Of a DNA stretch of 64,000 nt, positions 28,569 through 40,248 are shown piece by piece (position 1 is the stretch's first letter; every line of letters starts with the position of its first letter). The stretch is from Nautilus pompilius (Eukaryota; Mollusca; Cephalopoda; Nautilida; Nautilidae), in NCBI GenBank assembly GCA_018389105.1, contig JACATO010000309.1:310001-374000 (forward strand), in the 5' to 3' direction. The translations under genes were made by a program, and so were the position numbers. The notes under the pieces are model-generated. The model was given only the letters and a program-made list of their open reading frames with translations. It ran no database searches and was not told the origin of the DNA.

Positions 28569-31500
28569 ATGCCCTGGAGCTTTGGTAATTCATTATAGTT
28601 CAGTTGAGGGAAGTATGCAACAAGTCTGGGCATTGTTGTATCACACATCTTATACTTTTATCTGAATTGTTGTTGTTTGAAAAATGTAAATTATTATTGT
28701 TATTGTTTTTTTACTTTGTGACCATTAATTTGACAGACCCCGGCCCTTCTCAGCTGTGTAAACCCCTCTTTGCTTTTTTCTTTTTTTTGTTGGCAGAGAA
28801 ATTATTTTAGCATTGAAAATGGCAGAGATGCGCAAAGGTAGCAACATATCATGGCTTTGTGAGGAGCTGTAATGCTAAAAGCTGAGATAAACAGATAAAT
28901 TAAACATTCAATTCCAAAAGCTCTCTCAAATGTTTAGAATGAATGTGCTCACAAAACCTCCTGAAATAACATTTTTGTTGACTTTATTCTAAACTCCTCT
29001 TATATGACAGTCCTATGATGAGAAACTGTTTTGGTGTAGATATAAACGAGAGACAGACAGGCAAATTCATAAAGAAATATGCAGTGTTTACTTTCAGAAA
29101 TGTGATGGTTGTATTTGTGATGCCTGATTTTAAATATTAACATAAAACTAATATATATAACAAAGTTAGGCTGGCTTTTCGGATGTTTGCTCACATTTGC
29201 ATTTATTTAACTTTCTACCCACCACCCTGGGTGCCATCTTGAATCTTAGACTGACATAGTGTTACATTTAGTTGTTGGAGAGCTAGATACTTAAGAATGC
29301 CCTCCATGTGGTGCTAGCAATATATTATTGTAACTGCTGATCTCCTTTTCTAATGGCTTGTGTAAGAACTTTCTCCCAGGACCAATACAATTCTTAAATT
29401 GATTAAATACTGTTAATTGTTAACAATTTTTAGGAGCACTTTTGGTTCTTTTTACAGTTGATATTATTCAACAACCTGGCCTTTTTTTTTTTTCAAAGTC
29501 TCAAGCAAGATGAAGTAGCCTTATTGACATTTACCTCTCTCTAATCGTTTGGGTTATGTTTGGTTACAGCAAAGAGAAACCAAGACTTCAGTTTTTATTA
29601 GCATTTCGTCTCTGCCTATGATTGATGGAGAATTACACCCTAGCTCGGTTTTTGTTTGTCATGGTTTTTATGTAATTGGGTGCACTGTTCAAATAAAATC
29701 TATTTCACACACCAGAAAGAGCACAGAATTAACATTTAGGAGGGACTTTGTAACATGAAAAAACATTAAAGGAATATTTTTCACTTTATTTTATACTCAT
29801 TAAGGAGTAGAGACAAAAAGGCCATTCTTTCATGATTATATGTTGAGGTGCAATTAAATTGGAATCACACAAACATCTCCCATAATCAGTTATTCAAAGT
29901 GTGAATTGTACTACAGTGTATTTATTATACTTATCACTTTCATAGACTATATTCCACTAAACAAGTTAGACGCAAAAACATTTTCCAATACATTTTTTTT
30001 TTGCATGCTTTTAAGAAAAATCTTTTGTACATTCTCATGTACCTGTGCACTATATTGTTGTCTTGTGAATCTGCAAAGGTATACTGTCAGCCTTGCATTA
30101 AGCACTTATGCTACCTGTCTCAGTACTTGCTGACTATGCATTCATTGTTTTTTTTGGTGGGGGGCTCTCTTCCCACCCATTTGTTCCCTGTATGTAATGT
30201 AAGGATTGAAAGAGAAGTCCCGGAGCACATGCAAGTGTTACATATCATTTTAGTTGTGACTGAATTATTCCAATCTTCCAGTCAGCAGCAGCAGCAAATA
30301 TGCTGACTCAGCGCAAAGGAAACTACATGCAAGGTTTTCTGCATCTGCTGAAAAAAGAAAAAAAGGTAAATGCAAATTTTAAAATATCGCTAACAGAGAG
30401 AGAAGTTGTTTGGATGTCTTTAGGGATTTTATTATTTTAATGAGTTAACAAAGCAGCTTGATGGCCGTAGTTTTTCCTGCTGATAGGTGTGTGGTAACTG
30501 AAGGTTACCTATACTGATGTAGGTAGATACAGCTCAAAAAACTTTATTTTTTTTTTTTTTTAATATAATTCTTTAAGAGACACCTCTTCTGAGGTGGCAT
30601 TATTGATCTGGATATGCAGTCTTGCTCTTTAATGGCCAAGTTAGTTTTTACATTGGTGAGGAAGCATATCACAAAGCTGGTCATTAAACTTTGTTAAAAT
30701 TTTGAAGGTTTCCAAAAGATTTTGTAGCAAATAATAGTTAACAATACAACAATAGTAGCCAGATATCCCTACGTTACCTACAATTCCAGTAGATCAGCGA
30801 TAAGTTTGGGATTTTTACCATTTTGCTACCAGTCGTCTCAATGCAGTACAAAATTGGCCCATAAGTCTGTTCACCCATAACTAATGTGCATCTAATAGGT
30901 TTTGTTGTAGCATGAGATTGTGGCACCAGGTTCTGTGAGACACCCTGAGGGCTTACAGTTGCAAATGTGGTGCACAAAGCAGTTTTTAGGTCATCTGTAA
31001 AGTTGTACCACACTGTCACCATGATCTCCTTCGTGGAGCTTTGTGGTGAAACATTGTAAATGGTCAAAATCTGGACTGTGGAGCTCACCTTGGTGGTTAT
31101 ATAGATTTGTCAGATTGCTCACCTGTTCAGAAAGGTCTCATTAAAAAAGGCACAGTCTGCTAATGCACATCATGCTGGTATTCTGCCTTGTTATGTGGAG
31201 GGGGTCACTAACTAAATGGTGGGTGCCCCATTCATCCAGTTGTAGAACAAACCACTCCTTCAGTATGCAGATGTGTTCTATGATAGACAAGAGCAACATG
31301 GGATGTGGCCAGGTAATGTTGACTTTTCAGTGCAGTCCATGCAGCATGGGATGAAAGGGACTCATTGAATGTTCTGTAAGCGCTAATACTGAAATGTTAC
31401 AGTTGTTTGGCTTTGTTATTTATCACTTCGAATGCTCATCCATATAGCTTTTGCTCTACTGTGTTATCTGTCTTAAAGGAGGAAGTTGTTGACTTAAGTT

Positions 31501-31731
31501 GTTAAGCAGGCAGTCATTTGAAGGCTAAGAAGCTAAAAGTAACCTGTTAGTATTTTAAATTGATTTACAAATTATATAAAATCTTGAAGTGCAGACAACA
31601 AAAAAATGGCTATATATGATTATAAAAAAATTTGAATTCTTTTCTTTGAGCTTGCTTCTGATACTAAGATTCTGATATTTTTAATGTAAAATTGTTTAAC
31701 CCTTTGTTGTTGTTTTTTTTTTTTTTGAAAT
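28569..31731. other. AT-rich stretch without a recognisable gene
   Basis: No protein or RNA gene was recognised. A minus-strand open frame of 104 codons (31088-30774) has normal amino-acid makeup but no known motif and no clear splice sites. A plus-strand frame at 31163-31354 is equally unsupported. Poly-T runs occur near 29487, 30547 and 31717. Confidence 0.4.
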
Positions 31732-32625
31732 ACGAGGTCTGTCCAAAAGGAAACCGAACTTTTTAAAAAAACAAATTTATTGCTTTACTCACAATTTAAT
31801 CAGACTTGTCTCCAAAATAGTTCCCTCCACTGTTGTTGATGCACCGCTCACAGCATTTTTTTTTCAGTTTTGGAACATGTCCTAGAACACGTTTTCAGGG
31901 ATAATGCGCAGTTCTCATAGAGAATTTTCTTCGATCTCTTCTATCATTTGAAATCGGTGACCTGTCAGGGTGGATTTCAACTTTGGGAACAAAAAAAAAA
32001 AAAAAAAGTCCGCAGGGGCCAAATCTGGAGAGTAGGGTGGCTTGGGGATGAGAGTCATCTCATGCTTTGCCAAAAAGTCATGGATAAGGAGTGGCGCATG
32101 AGCAGGTGTGTTGTCATGGTGCAGCATCCAGGTTGTTTTTCCATGCCTCAGGCCGCCTCTTTCGCACTGCCTCTCTCAACCACCTCAGGATATCCAAGTA
32201 AAACTCTTTATTGATCGTCTGACCACGTGGAACAAACTCACGATGAACGACGCCCTTCCAATCAAAAAAGATGATCAAAATCGCCTTCACATTTGAGCGA
32301 CTCTGATGTGCTTTTTTGGTTGCGGCGACGATGATCCAACCCACTGCGACGACTGCCTTTTTGTTTCATCATTGTAACCGTACACCCACATTTCGTCACC
32401 TGTTATGACGCTTTTCAGAAAGCTTTCATCAGCATTCGAACGATCAAAGAACTCCTCCCTCACCGACTGTGACTCGGTTCTCCTTTTGTTCATCTGTCAG
32501 CAGACGTGACGCCAATTTTGCGGCTACACGATGCATGTTCAATTTTTCTTTTAAAATCACGTGGCACGAACTTTTACAGGTGCCTACTTCTTCGGAAACT
32601 TCACGGACACACCACTGTTGTTAGC
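31732..32625 (-). mobile_element. Broken mariner element, 5' end lost
   Basis: The terminal repeat ACGAGGTCTGTCCAAAAGG starts at 31732 after a TA. Minus-strand frames, in order of the protein, are: a helix-turn-helix remnant (VSEEVGTCKSSCHVILKEKL, near 32610-32550); ITGDEMWVYGYNDETKRQS with the first catalytic Asp (about 32440-32390); DWKGVVHREFVPRGQT; and HDNTPAHA plus YSPDLAPADF with the second and third Asp (about 32120-31990). At least two frameshifts and an A/T run expansion near 31990 break the chain. The other terminal repeat and the enzyme N-terminus are missing beyond about 32625. Confidence 0.85.
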
Positions 32626-35600
32626 TTTATGTATGCTGTTTGTAAAATTAGGGTTTGTCAAGAATAAATAAAATCAAAACCATTTTTGCCATATTCGGGT
32701 AATTATCTCTGGAGCGGAACACAGATGAAAAAATGGCTGCTATTCCCCAGAAATTCTAGCAGGTAGAAGGGTTGGCGAAATTAAAGCTGGTCTTCATTAT
32801 ATTCCAGGCAATAATAGTGTGATCGAGTAGAATTTCAGTCAGAATCTTTACAACAGAAAAATCTCAAAATTCTTTGTAAAAACTACATCTTAAAATGAAT
32901 TTTCTTCATTTGTTTTAGCTACATAGGGATATTTTTCATTATATTTCATGTTGCTGAATAAGGGGGAGGGGGAATGGAGAGGTCCAGGGGGTGATTAGTG
33001 GTAGGACTCTGGACTGGTATTGCTGGGTTCATTTGTGGAGCATGGGTTCAGGAAGAGATTTGGCCCCAAGGTCACTTCCTCATTGATCAGGAGGAGACGG
33101 GGTGGCTGTTTGATTTCTGCCCTTTAATTTTTAGCCATATCGAGAAAGTAAATAAACAAACAGGGATGGATCGTTTACTTTGGTGGGGTCTTATGAATTT
33201 TAACAGGTGGTGTACACATTGACCAACGTAATAGAAGACTTGTATGACTGGTCTTTCTATTACTTTCTGGTCCATCAGCAATTTAATTTTACTTATGAAA
33301 GCTTTTCGTTTATGTGGGGAGGGCATGTTATTCAGAGGCTTGGAGGGGGCAGGCCGCAACCAGTGCTAATGGGGATGGGTGCCTCTACCTTTATATTACC
33401 TGAAGTAGAGTAAGTATTGCTTTGACTAAAGGGGCTTTTATCTAAATGTAGCCACCTACGTATTAACTTTTTTTTTCTTTTTCTGAAATAACTTAAAAAT
33501 GTTCAACAATGTAAATATTTGAACATTTTTTTTTATTTTAGAGTCCATCCCTCCAACCTGTGGCAATTTGTCGTGTGATTTAATAAAAATTATTAATAAT
33601 GTATATACTTTTTTTTTGTTTTTAAAAAGGATTTTGTTTATTATTTAAATGGCAGGAATCAAATGACGACGCTAACACGTTTTGTTGTTGTGACGGCACT
33701 CAGCCCACCTGGTCTCTGTGGCTGGCTGCTCTGCTGCTGAGCACCTTTCTGGTTATTGGGGCACACTTATGTCTCTCTACAGAGATGACTTACAGTTTTA
33801 CAAAACCCTGAATAACTGTTCGTGAGTTTGGCTGATGGGAGGGCGGAGAGACGACAAAAACTGAAATGTTTAAATTAGAGTTGTGTGTGTGCAAACTTTT
33901 ATTTTTTGATTTTCCATTGCACTAAATCATTAAAATTTGTTTAGGGGGAAAGAGAAGGGGTGTTGGGGGGGGGGACAAAAGGAAAGACTAGAAAAAGTTT
34001 TAAAGTGAACCAGTCTTTTCGGGTTCGAGGTAAAAGCAGATTTGTGGATATAATGTAAATAGTTTGCCAATTCTGCACAGATCCTGGGTGTTTTACCGAA
34101 CCTTTGGTCTTGAGGACTATGGGTAAAGGCCACTTGAAAAAAAACATTACTTAAAAACTACAAGGGGGCCATGTGTGTTCGAAGATGACGCGCCAGTTTG
34201 GGCCCCCAGAGCTTTTAATCTCTTTAATGGTGGGATTTTATTTTTTTTTTAAATAAAAAGTTTTCCTCCTCTTCTGCCATTTTCTGTTTTTATCTGAACT
34301 ACTTTAACTGTTGTTACCTCTTGATCTTCTCTCATAGCATCCGTGAAAACTTGGCATAATATACAATGCAATAGAGGAATGTCACCATCGCTGACTGCTA
34401 GAAGACTGAAAGGGTTATTTTAGTGCTTCGCTTTCAGTGTAAAGGGGAAGGAATCTGGTTTGGTTTTGGTTTAATTGTGAATGCTGCTTTTGTGGTCAGG
34501 TGTACTTTGCTTTTCCATTCCATACTGGAGTGTTGGCAGATTTTCTGGTGGCATACATATAGAAGACCCATGATTGAAACAAATTATCTGCATGTCTACT
34601 TATTGTACTTTGACCCTTCTCTATAAATTTTGTGGCTGACCCCAGACTGATATGCCTGACCTTTTGTGCACTCTGTGCCAGTGGCTAATGCCCTTCTAGC
34701 TGGTTTGTTTGACATTGTAATTTGGCTGAGTAGATTTCAGACAGGATAAGATAGGAGAAGAGCTAGCTGACTCTCTTGGTTCTCAAACATTTGAATCTGT
34801 CACTACTGATTGGTGTCAGTCCTAAACAGACCCTGTTGGTGAGGGAGAAAGAACTCTGGAAAATATGTACCCCCTATTATTGAAATTTAGTAACTGGCTC
34901 TAGCTGATGTTGCTCAGAAACTCTAAGGAATTTTAACTCTTTCCCTGTTTGACTAATTCTTTAAATCCAGATTTACACACCTTCCTGTTTGAAAGAGAGA
35001 AATGTTATTTTTGATTAGTTTAAATTTCTTGTTATTCTCTCTCTCTCTCTCTTGATTAGCCAGTTTTCAGATATTAAGTCAGTTCTTGAAGTAGAACATT
35101 GAATGCCATCATGTCAGAAGTTGTTTGTTATGAAAGTTGAGTATGGCTGGGGATGTTCAAAAGAAACTGCCAAATATCGCCCCAATGGTATCCAAGCCGG
35201 TTTCCCTTTGGACATACAAAGTAGAATCTGTAAATTCAGGTCAGGTGTTATGGTCTTGCATAGAAGACCATTGCTCCAATATACCTACCTAACTAACTGT
35301 ACACATTATTATAACAACTAGCTCTTCAAGGTTTCTAATGTTGTCGTTTCAGGTGTGTCCCTTTAATACCAATTCTTGAAAGATGTATGTTTGGGGTCAC
35401 GTAGATCTGTAGAGAAGAACTGCAATCAAAACATTCTTCGCTCACTATACCTTAGATACGTACTTAGTCTTTTAGAAGTACAGTAAAACTAACACTTTCA
35501 GTGCCATGTTTTCTCTCAGTAAAAGCAATTCTAATATTTTAAAATTATTTTCTTGAAATTTTACATCTGTAGTGGCAAGGTTATGCTAACAAGAACTGAA

Positions 35601-36005
35601 ATACTTGTAACAAATTAATTTTTTTTCTATCACTTCTACAAATTTCATTTTCATATAACTTTTATTTAGTAGTTCGATTTTCAGAATCGTTTAAATACAT
35701 TATTCTATAAAAAGTATTAAGGTGTTAATATTTGGAATTTCTTTGGAGAATAAAATAAATTTCATAGAAATTGAATATGTAAAAAAATACACAAAAAAAT
35801 TTGCATTCATATAGACAGTTCATGTTAAATGGGTTAATGGTCAGTGTGACTGGAGAAGTGAGCTCTCTCTCTCTTGTCACTGTTTATTTGCCTCATTAGT
35901 TTGTTTTTCTTGCACCCAATATGGACCCCTGTTTCCATCTGGTTGCGCAGGAGCTTTGTACCACTGAGTAGTAGTCACTTTGTTTACTAGACTTCTGCTG
36001 GTTAA

Positions 36006-36061
36006 ATGAAGCGTCTGTCTATCTCTTGGCTCTGGAGGAGGAAAGCTCGGAAATATTTGAG
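36006..36061 (+). CDS. Candidate alternative 5' coding exon
   Basis: ATG at 36006 (GTTAAATGAAGC) opens MKRLSISWLWRRKARKYL and leaves in phase 2 at GAG|GTATGC. The exon body may begin at 35991 after TTTGTTTACTAG. A second frame through the same bases (LNEASVYLLALEEESSEIFE) is also open and leaves in phase 0, which would join directly to 43888. Both phases are usable, so the frame and even the reality of the exon are open. Confidence 0.2.
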
Positions 36062-36715
36062 GTATGCCAAAATCTACACACTCATTGCTTTAGGGTCTCG
36101 TCCAACTGACATCTGTGTGTGTATCTTGGAGTTTTTGGGAAATATCAGTCAACGGGATGTAACAGTGATGAACCAACAGAACATCATGCAGTCTCTGTCT
36201 GGGTGACGGGGTCTCTATCTTTCCATCATTAAAAATGTATGATAACAGTCAGGAGGAGGGAGCAAAAAGGGCAAGAAAAAGAAAAGAAAAATATAAACGA
36301 ATTAGATCCAAGGCTAAGAGGAGAAATATTACATTGAGTGAGTAAAGATGATTTTATTATTTTATTTTTAAAGATGACTAAGCTGTGTCATTTGATTATC
36401 TGAAAGACTAAAGAAGCTAATCCTTGTGAGAAAACACATGGAAAAGAACAAGCTCCAGGTGTTTTATACAAATTTGTAATGTAATCATCCCATTTAGGTT
36501 GTGGGTTGGTGCAGTGAATAGTGTTCTTGGTGCTTATGGCTGCACTGCTATGTAGTCCTCACTTTTACTGGCCCTACTCTACAGAGACCGCCTACCTGTA
36601 TACAAAGAGCACCGGAGTTGACTAGGATATATGGCAATATTTCATTTAGAGAGAGTGATCTTTACAAACAGGAATGTGTTGTGATTAGCTCTTCCCAAAG
36701 ACTAGCATTGATCCC

Positions 36716-36797
36716 TGTGGTGGTGGTGGTGGTGGTGGTGTGTGTGTGTGTGTGTGTGTGTTTGTTTGTTTGTTTGTTTGTTTATTTATTTTATTTA
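36716..36797. repeat. Compound microsatellite (TGG)n(TG)n(TTTG)n(TTTA)n
   Basis: Consecutive runs of TGG (about 36718-36740), TG (36739-36761), TTTG (36762-36781) and TTTA/TTTAT (to about 36800). No coding meaning is expected. Confidence 0.9.
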
Positions 36798-39539
36798 TTT
36801 CCAGTCCACTATTTCAGTGACTTTATAAAGGGCAGCAGGTTAATCGGTGACTACTGCCTGTCTTAAAAAACAAAACAAAAAGCCAGTTTTCGTACTGTAT
36901 ATTGTGTGCACATGACAACTGCCCTAAAAGTTATAAAGATTATCTGTTTCATCTATTAGAAACCTTTTAAATGACTTATTCGTTTTACAAAATAGTAAAA
37001 TATTTGTTTAAAAAAAAAAAAAAGAATTTACAAAATCTTAGAAATTGAAAATAGACGTCCATGTTTGAGAGAATACTTGTGTAATTTGGAATCTCAAACA
37101 GCACTGATAAAATATGGATGGGGATCAGCGATCTTGTCTTTTGGATTGCAGTTCATTCATGGCTCAGAATTTGCATTAGAGACTCCTGGGAAGTGAATTT
37201 ACAGGAATGCTTTCATAAGGATTGGTAAAGAATAGCCCACTTGTTGAGTGATTGGTTAGGCCTTGGCAGAGTTTTGATGCACTTGATTTTTGCATTGCAT
37301 AAAAATACTGTCCTTTTTGGATGGATGAACATTGGCATAAACAGGAAAAAAGAAAACTTAGGATGTTTATATATATATATCAAGCAAAAGTTTGTTCCTC
37401 TGCAGACCACCATCTGTGGCTGTCCAGTGTCCAAAATTAATCCACTGTGCCATGACATACTGCTGTATTTTGTCATGACCTTCAGTAATGGTTTATTGGA
37501 AATTCCTCTACCAGATGCTGCTGCACTTATGCAAGATTACTGTTTTTTTTAAACTGAAAACCTGGATGCATTAGAAGAAACTGCCTTGTTTCTAAAAGAC
37601 AGAAGAGCATGGATGACTGATATTTTCATGTGGTTAGAGGTGGTTAACACCTTGCCACTCTACCATCCATTTTTTATGGATAGTTGCACATTTTATGCTC
37701 CCTCATTTGTAACAGATTATTGGTTTTTGATTTCTACATTTCTCTTCGTGGCATGAAATGTTCATGCTGGCTCATTGTCCAGGATATCGTTCATGAATGG
37801 TCCATTTTCTGTACTGTAGTTTTTCATTATTTTATTATCTTAAAAAAAATCTAGTATCTCACTATAAAGTGTAATAATTCTAATGGATTAGAGATTTAGA
37901 AATTATAAATTATAAGTAGGAGGTCTTTTGATATTTAGAAGGTTTAAAGGGAATTCTTTTCACCTAGATTGTAAGGCTTGTATTGCTGGCCATCACTGCT
38001 GAACAGGCTGCTCTTGTAGCTGTCTAATTTTTAACATTTTAAGATTGGATAAGGAAAGTTTGGTAGCAGCATTTTCCTTTTTTCTTTGGATGTCATGCAT
38101 AAGAGAGAAATAATTATCTCAATTGTTTTATTAATAAGAAAAGTTATGAATTAAAAATTTTTTTCCCAATAAACTGTAAAGGACCTAGTAGCCTTTAGAT
38201 TTATAGTTGTCTTTTCCTTTGAACCTGCACCTTCAACATCAGCCCAAAAGGTGGCCAACCACCAGAGGAGGAAACCCACTGTTCTAGTTGGACAATATTA
38301 AAACTATATATTTTTTTTTTTCCTGTTTCTAGGAGTTTTACTAAAGCTTGAAAATTAATAAAAAAAAAAACAAAAACAAATGAGAACTAAAATGTTTGTT
38401 TATTTTGTTGCTTGTCTTGATGTGAATTGTGAATCTATACTTAGTAGGCAGTGCGATAACTGACTCATTAACTGTGTTATTGGAGATAATTGGTGATAGT
38501 TGATAAGTGTGATTAGGTTATGCAAGATGGCCGACCAAGCGACAAAATATCCATGTATACATCCTAGCCTAGGCGGAGAAAGTTGATGATTTTGATGCTT
38601 AGCTTTCAGATAAGGAAATTATTTAATGTGAAACCTGTTCCATTTGAGTTGATATAAATTAACTGTTTGGTTTCCTGAAGCAATTCACAGCAGTAAGAAT
38701 CTCCTTAGCTGATAAGATTAAGAAGCTGATTTGCTATACATATTACCAGTAATGAAATAAAATCAGTTATTTCCAGGGTGACCATACCAATCAGTGTTTA
38801 GAAATTCTGTTGGATTGCCTTTTACAGTATAATTGTCCAGAATTCCTACATTTTCCAAAATGTAATTTTATTTTTCTAATATAAATGCATAAATGATTAA
38901 GAGTAGTTGTGTTCATTTGAAGTAGTTATAGCATTGCATTATATGTTGGTTTACGTAACCTGGAATGAAACTGCTTTGCTTAGTTTGTGTACAATGGTGA
39001 CTGTCACTATTAAAATGTTGGGTAGTTTCTCTGCCAATAATTAATAGTACATTCTCACAATGCAATGCTATGAAGACTGACCTCAGAATTACATGCACAT
39101 GGGCACTATTCATTTTAAACATTGTAAACGTTATTCTAAGGGTAGTGTCTGACATTCTCAACTCACTCATTTTTTAGGGGTAACTTTTTTAGGTATTCTA
39201 CAAGATTATCAGTATGGCGGCAGGGGTGTTTTAATCATTGATGGATAGAACTCTGTTCTAGGTTCTGTACAACTTTGACATAAGATGCACCATCTATATC
39301 TTCTGGTTAACTGATTAATGATTTTAATACTGTGATATTGTTGCTAATTATCGTCAATTATTTAAGACTGACAAGTATGAATTTGGAACAGCAGTTACAG
39401 AAAATCTAATGGGGAGTGATGATTTATTTCTGGAGATAGCTGTGTGCACTTCAAAGTGGCTGTAGGAATATAAAGTCAACAAATAACTACATCTTGTGCT
39501 GTAAAAGTGCTTATCTGCTGTACATTTTGCTTAATTTGA

Positions 39540-39562
39540 GCACACACACACACACACACACA
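39540..39562. repeat. (CA)n microsatellite
   Basis: About 11 CA units in AT-rich non-coding sequence. Confidence 0.9.
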
Positions 39563-40133
39563 TTGCTACCATCTGGAAAAACATGATTATTAATGTAATA
39601 AGACTCTAGTAAGATTATAGCAGGCTGGACTGAATGACCATGTACTAATAAAGATACCTGTCAGTACAGAAATATCCAAAGAGCCGATGATGATTATAAA
39701 AAATATATATATATATATGGGGATGAGAGAGACAGACTGCTTAATTTTTCTTTACATTATTATGTTTTTAGTCAAAGTTTCCACAACTAATGTTATTTCT
39801 CTCTCTATTTATTGGAACTAAGTGTTTTTTTTATACTGGTGTTTAACATATAGATTATACAATGTCATGATGGTAGGTTTCTGTCTACAGTACAGTATTA
39901 AAACTGAGTATATTCATTTTTAGGTTAATTTTTTGAAATTGCTAACCACATACTTGTTTACGTGGGTAATGCTTGTCTGGCTTGCAGCTTGACCACTATT
40001 TGAGATTCACAACTGTATCCGGGTAACTTCCTCGGTCACCAAGGACTAAAAACCAACACGCTACCAACCACCTCTTAGCTCACTGCTGTGAGACGTCCTT
40101 AAGCCTCGAAAGTCACAACAGGTGACATGGCAG

Positions 40134-40248
40134 AAATTCTCTTTCCGATGCAAAAAAGAAACGACCAGAAGACTTGCAGCCTGAAAGAAAAATCAGATGT
40201 TTCAGAAACCTTTGCAGCCCTCCAGACATGAGCAGTAGTCATGATTTG
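40134..40248 (+). CDS. Candidate internal or first coding exon of the unrecognised gene
   Basis: The 115 bp give 38 open codons (from NSLSDAKKKRPEDLQPERK to SPPDMSSSHDL) plus one leading base. They start after CATGGCAG and leave in phase 0 at TTG|GTGTAC. Joined to 43888-44056 and 44505-44602 the frame stays open to a stop. An ATG at 40228 (CCAGACATGAGC) could instead start a 95-residue protein. The acceptor has no good pyrimidine tract and the donor is weak. An overlapping frame from ATG 40126 is open for 34 codons, so this exon is uncertain. Confidence 0.35.

Larger units (their letters stand above)
32626..40133. other. AT-rich stretch, probably intronic, with sparse signals
   Basis: No gene was recognised. 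The stretch holds a SINE-like head at about 32990-33050 (TTAGTGGTAGGACTCTGGACT then GGGTTCATTTGTGG), G runs near 33966, a (CT)n run near 35040, and two exon-like pieces at 36 kb. One piece at 35991-36061 has an acceptor TTTGTTTACTAG and a donor GAG|GTATGC. The other is a Lys/Arg-rich 36-codon ORF at 36235-36345. An A run follows at 37010. The rest shows low coding character in all frames. Confidence 0.35.

Noticed and set aside
30774..31088. Minus-strand 104-codon ORF
   Set aside because: Plausible composition but no known motif, no splice sites or poly(A) signal in a fitting place, and adjacent frames are full of stops.
36716..36800. Val/Cys-rich peptide encoded by the compound repeat
   Set aside because: A direct product of (TGG)n and (TG)n microsatellites, not a gene.
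40020..40120. Exon starting at 39990 after CTGGCTTGCAG
   Set aside because: The acceptor is good but all three frames meet stops within 50 bases; at best it is a 5' UTR exon.
40126..40230. 34-codon ORF from ATG 40126 (MAEILFPMQKRNDQ...)
   Set aside because: Good start context, but it stops at TGA with no usable donor before it; the overlapping frame that joins to the 43888 exon was preferred.
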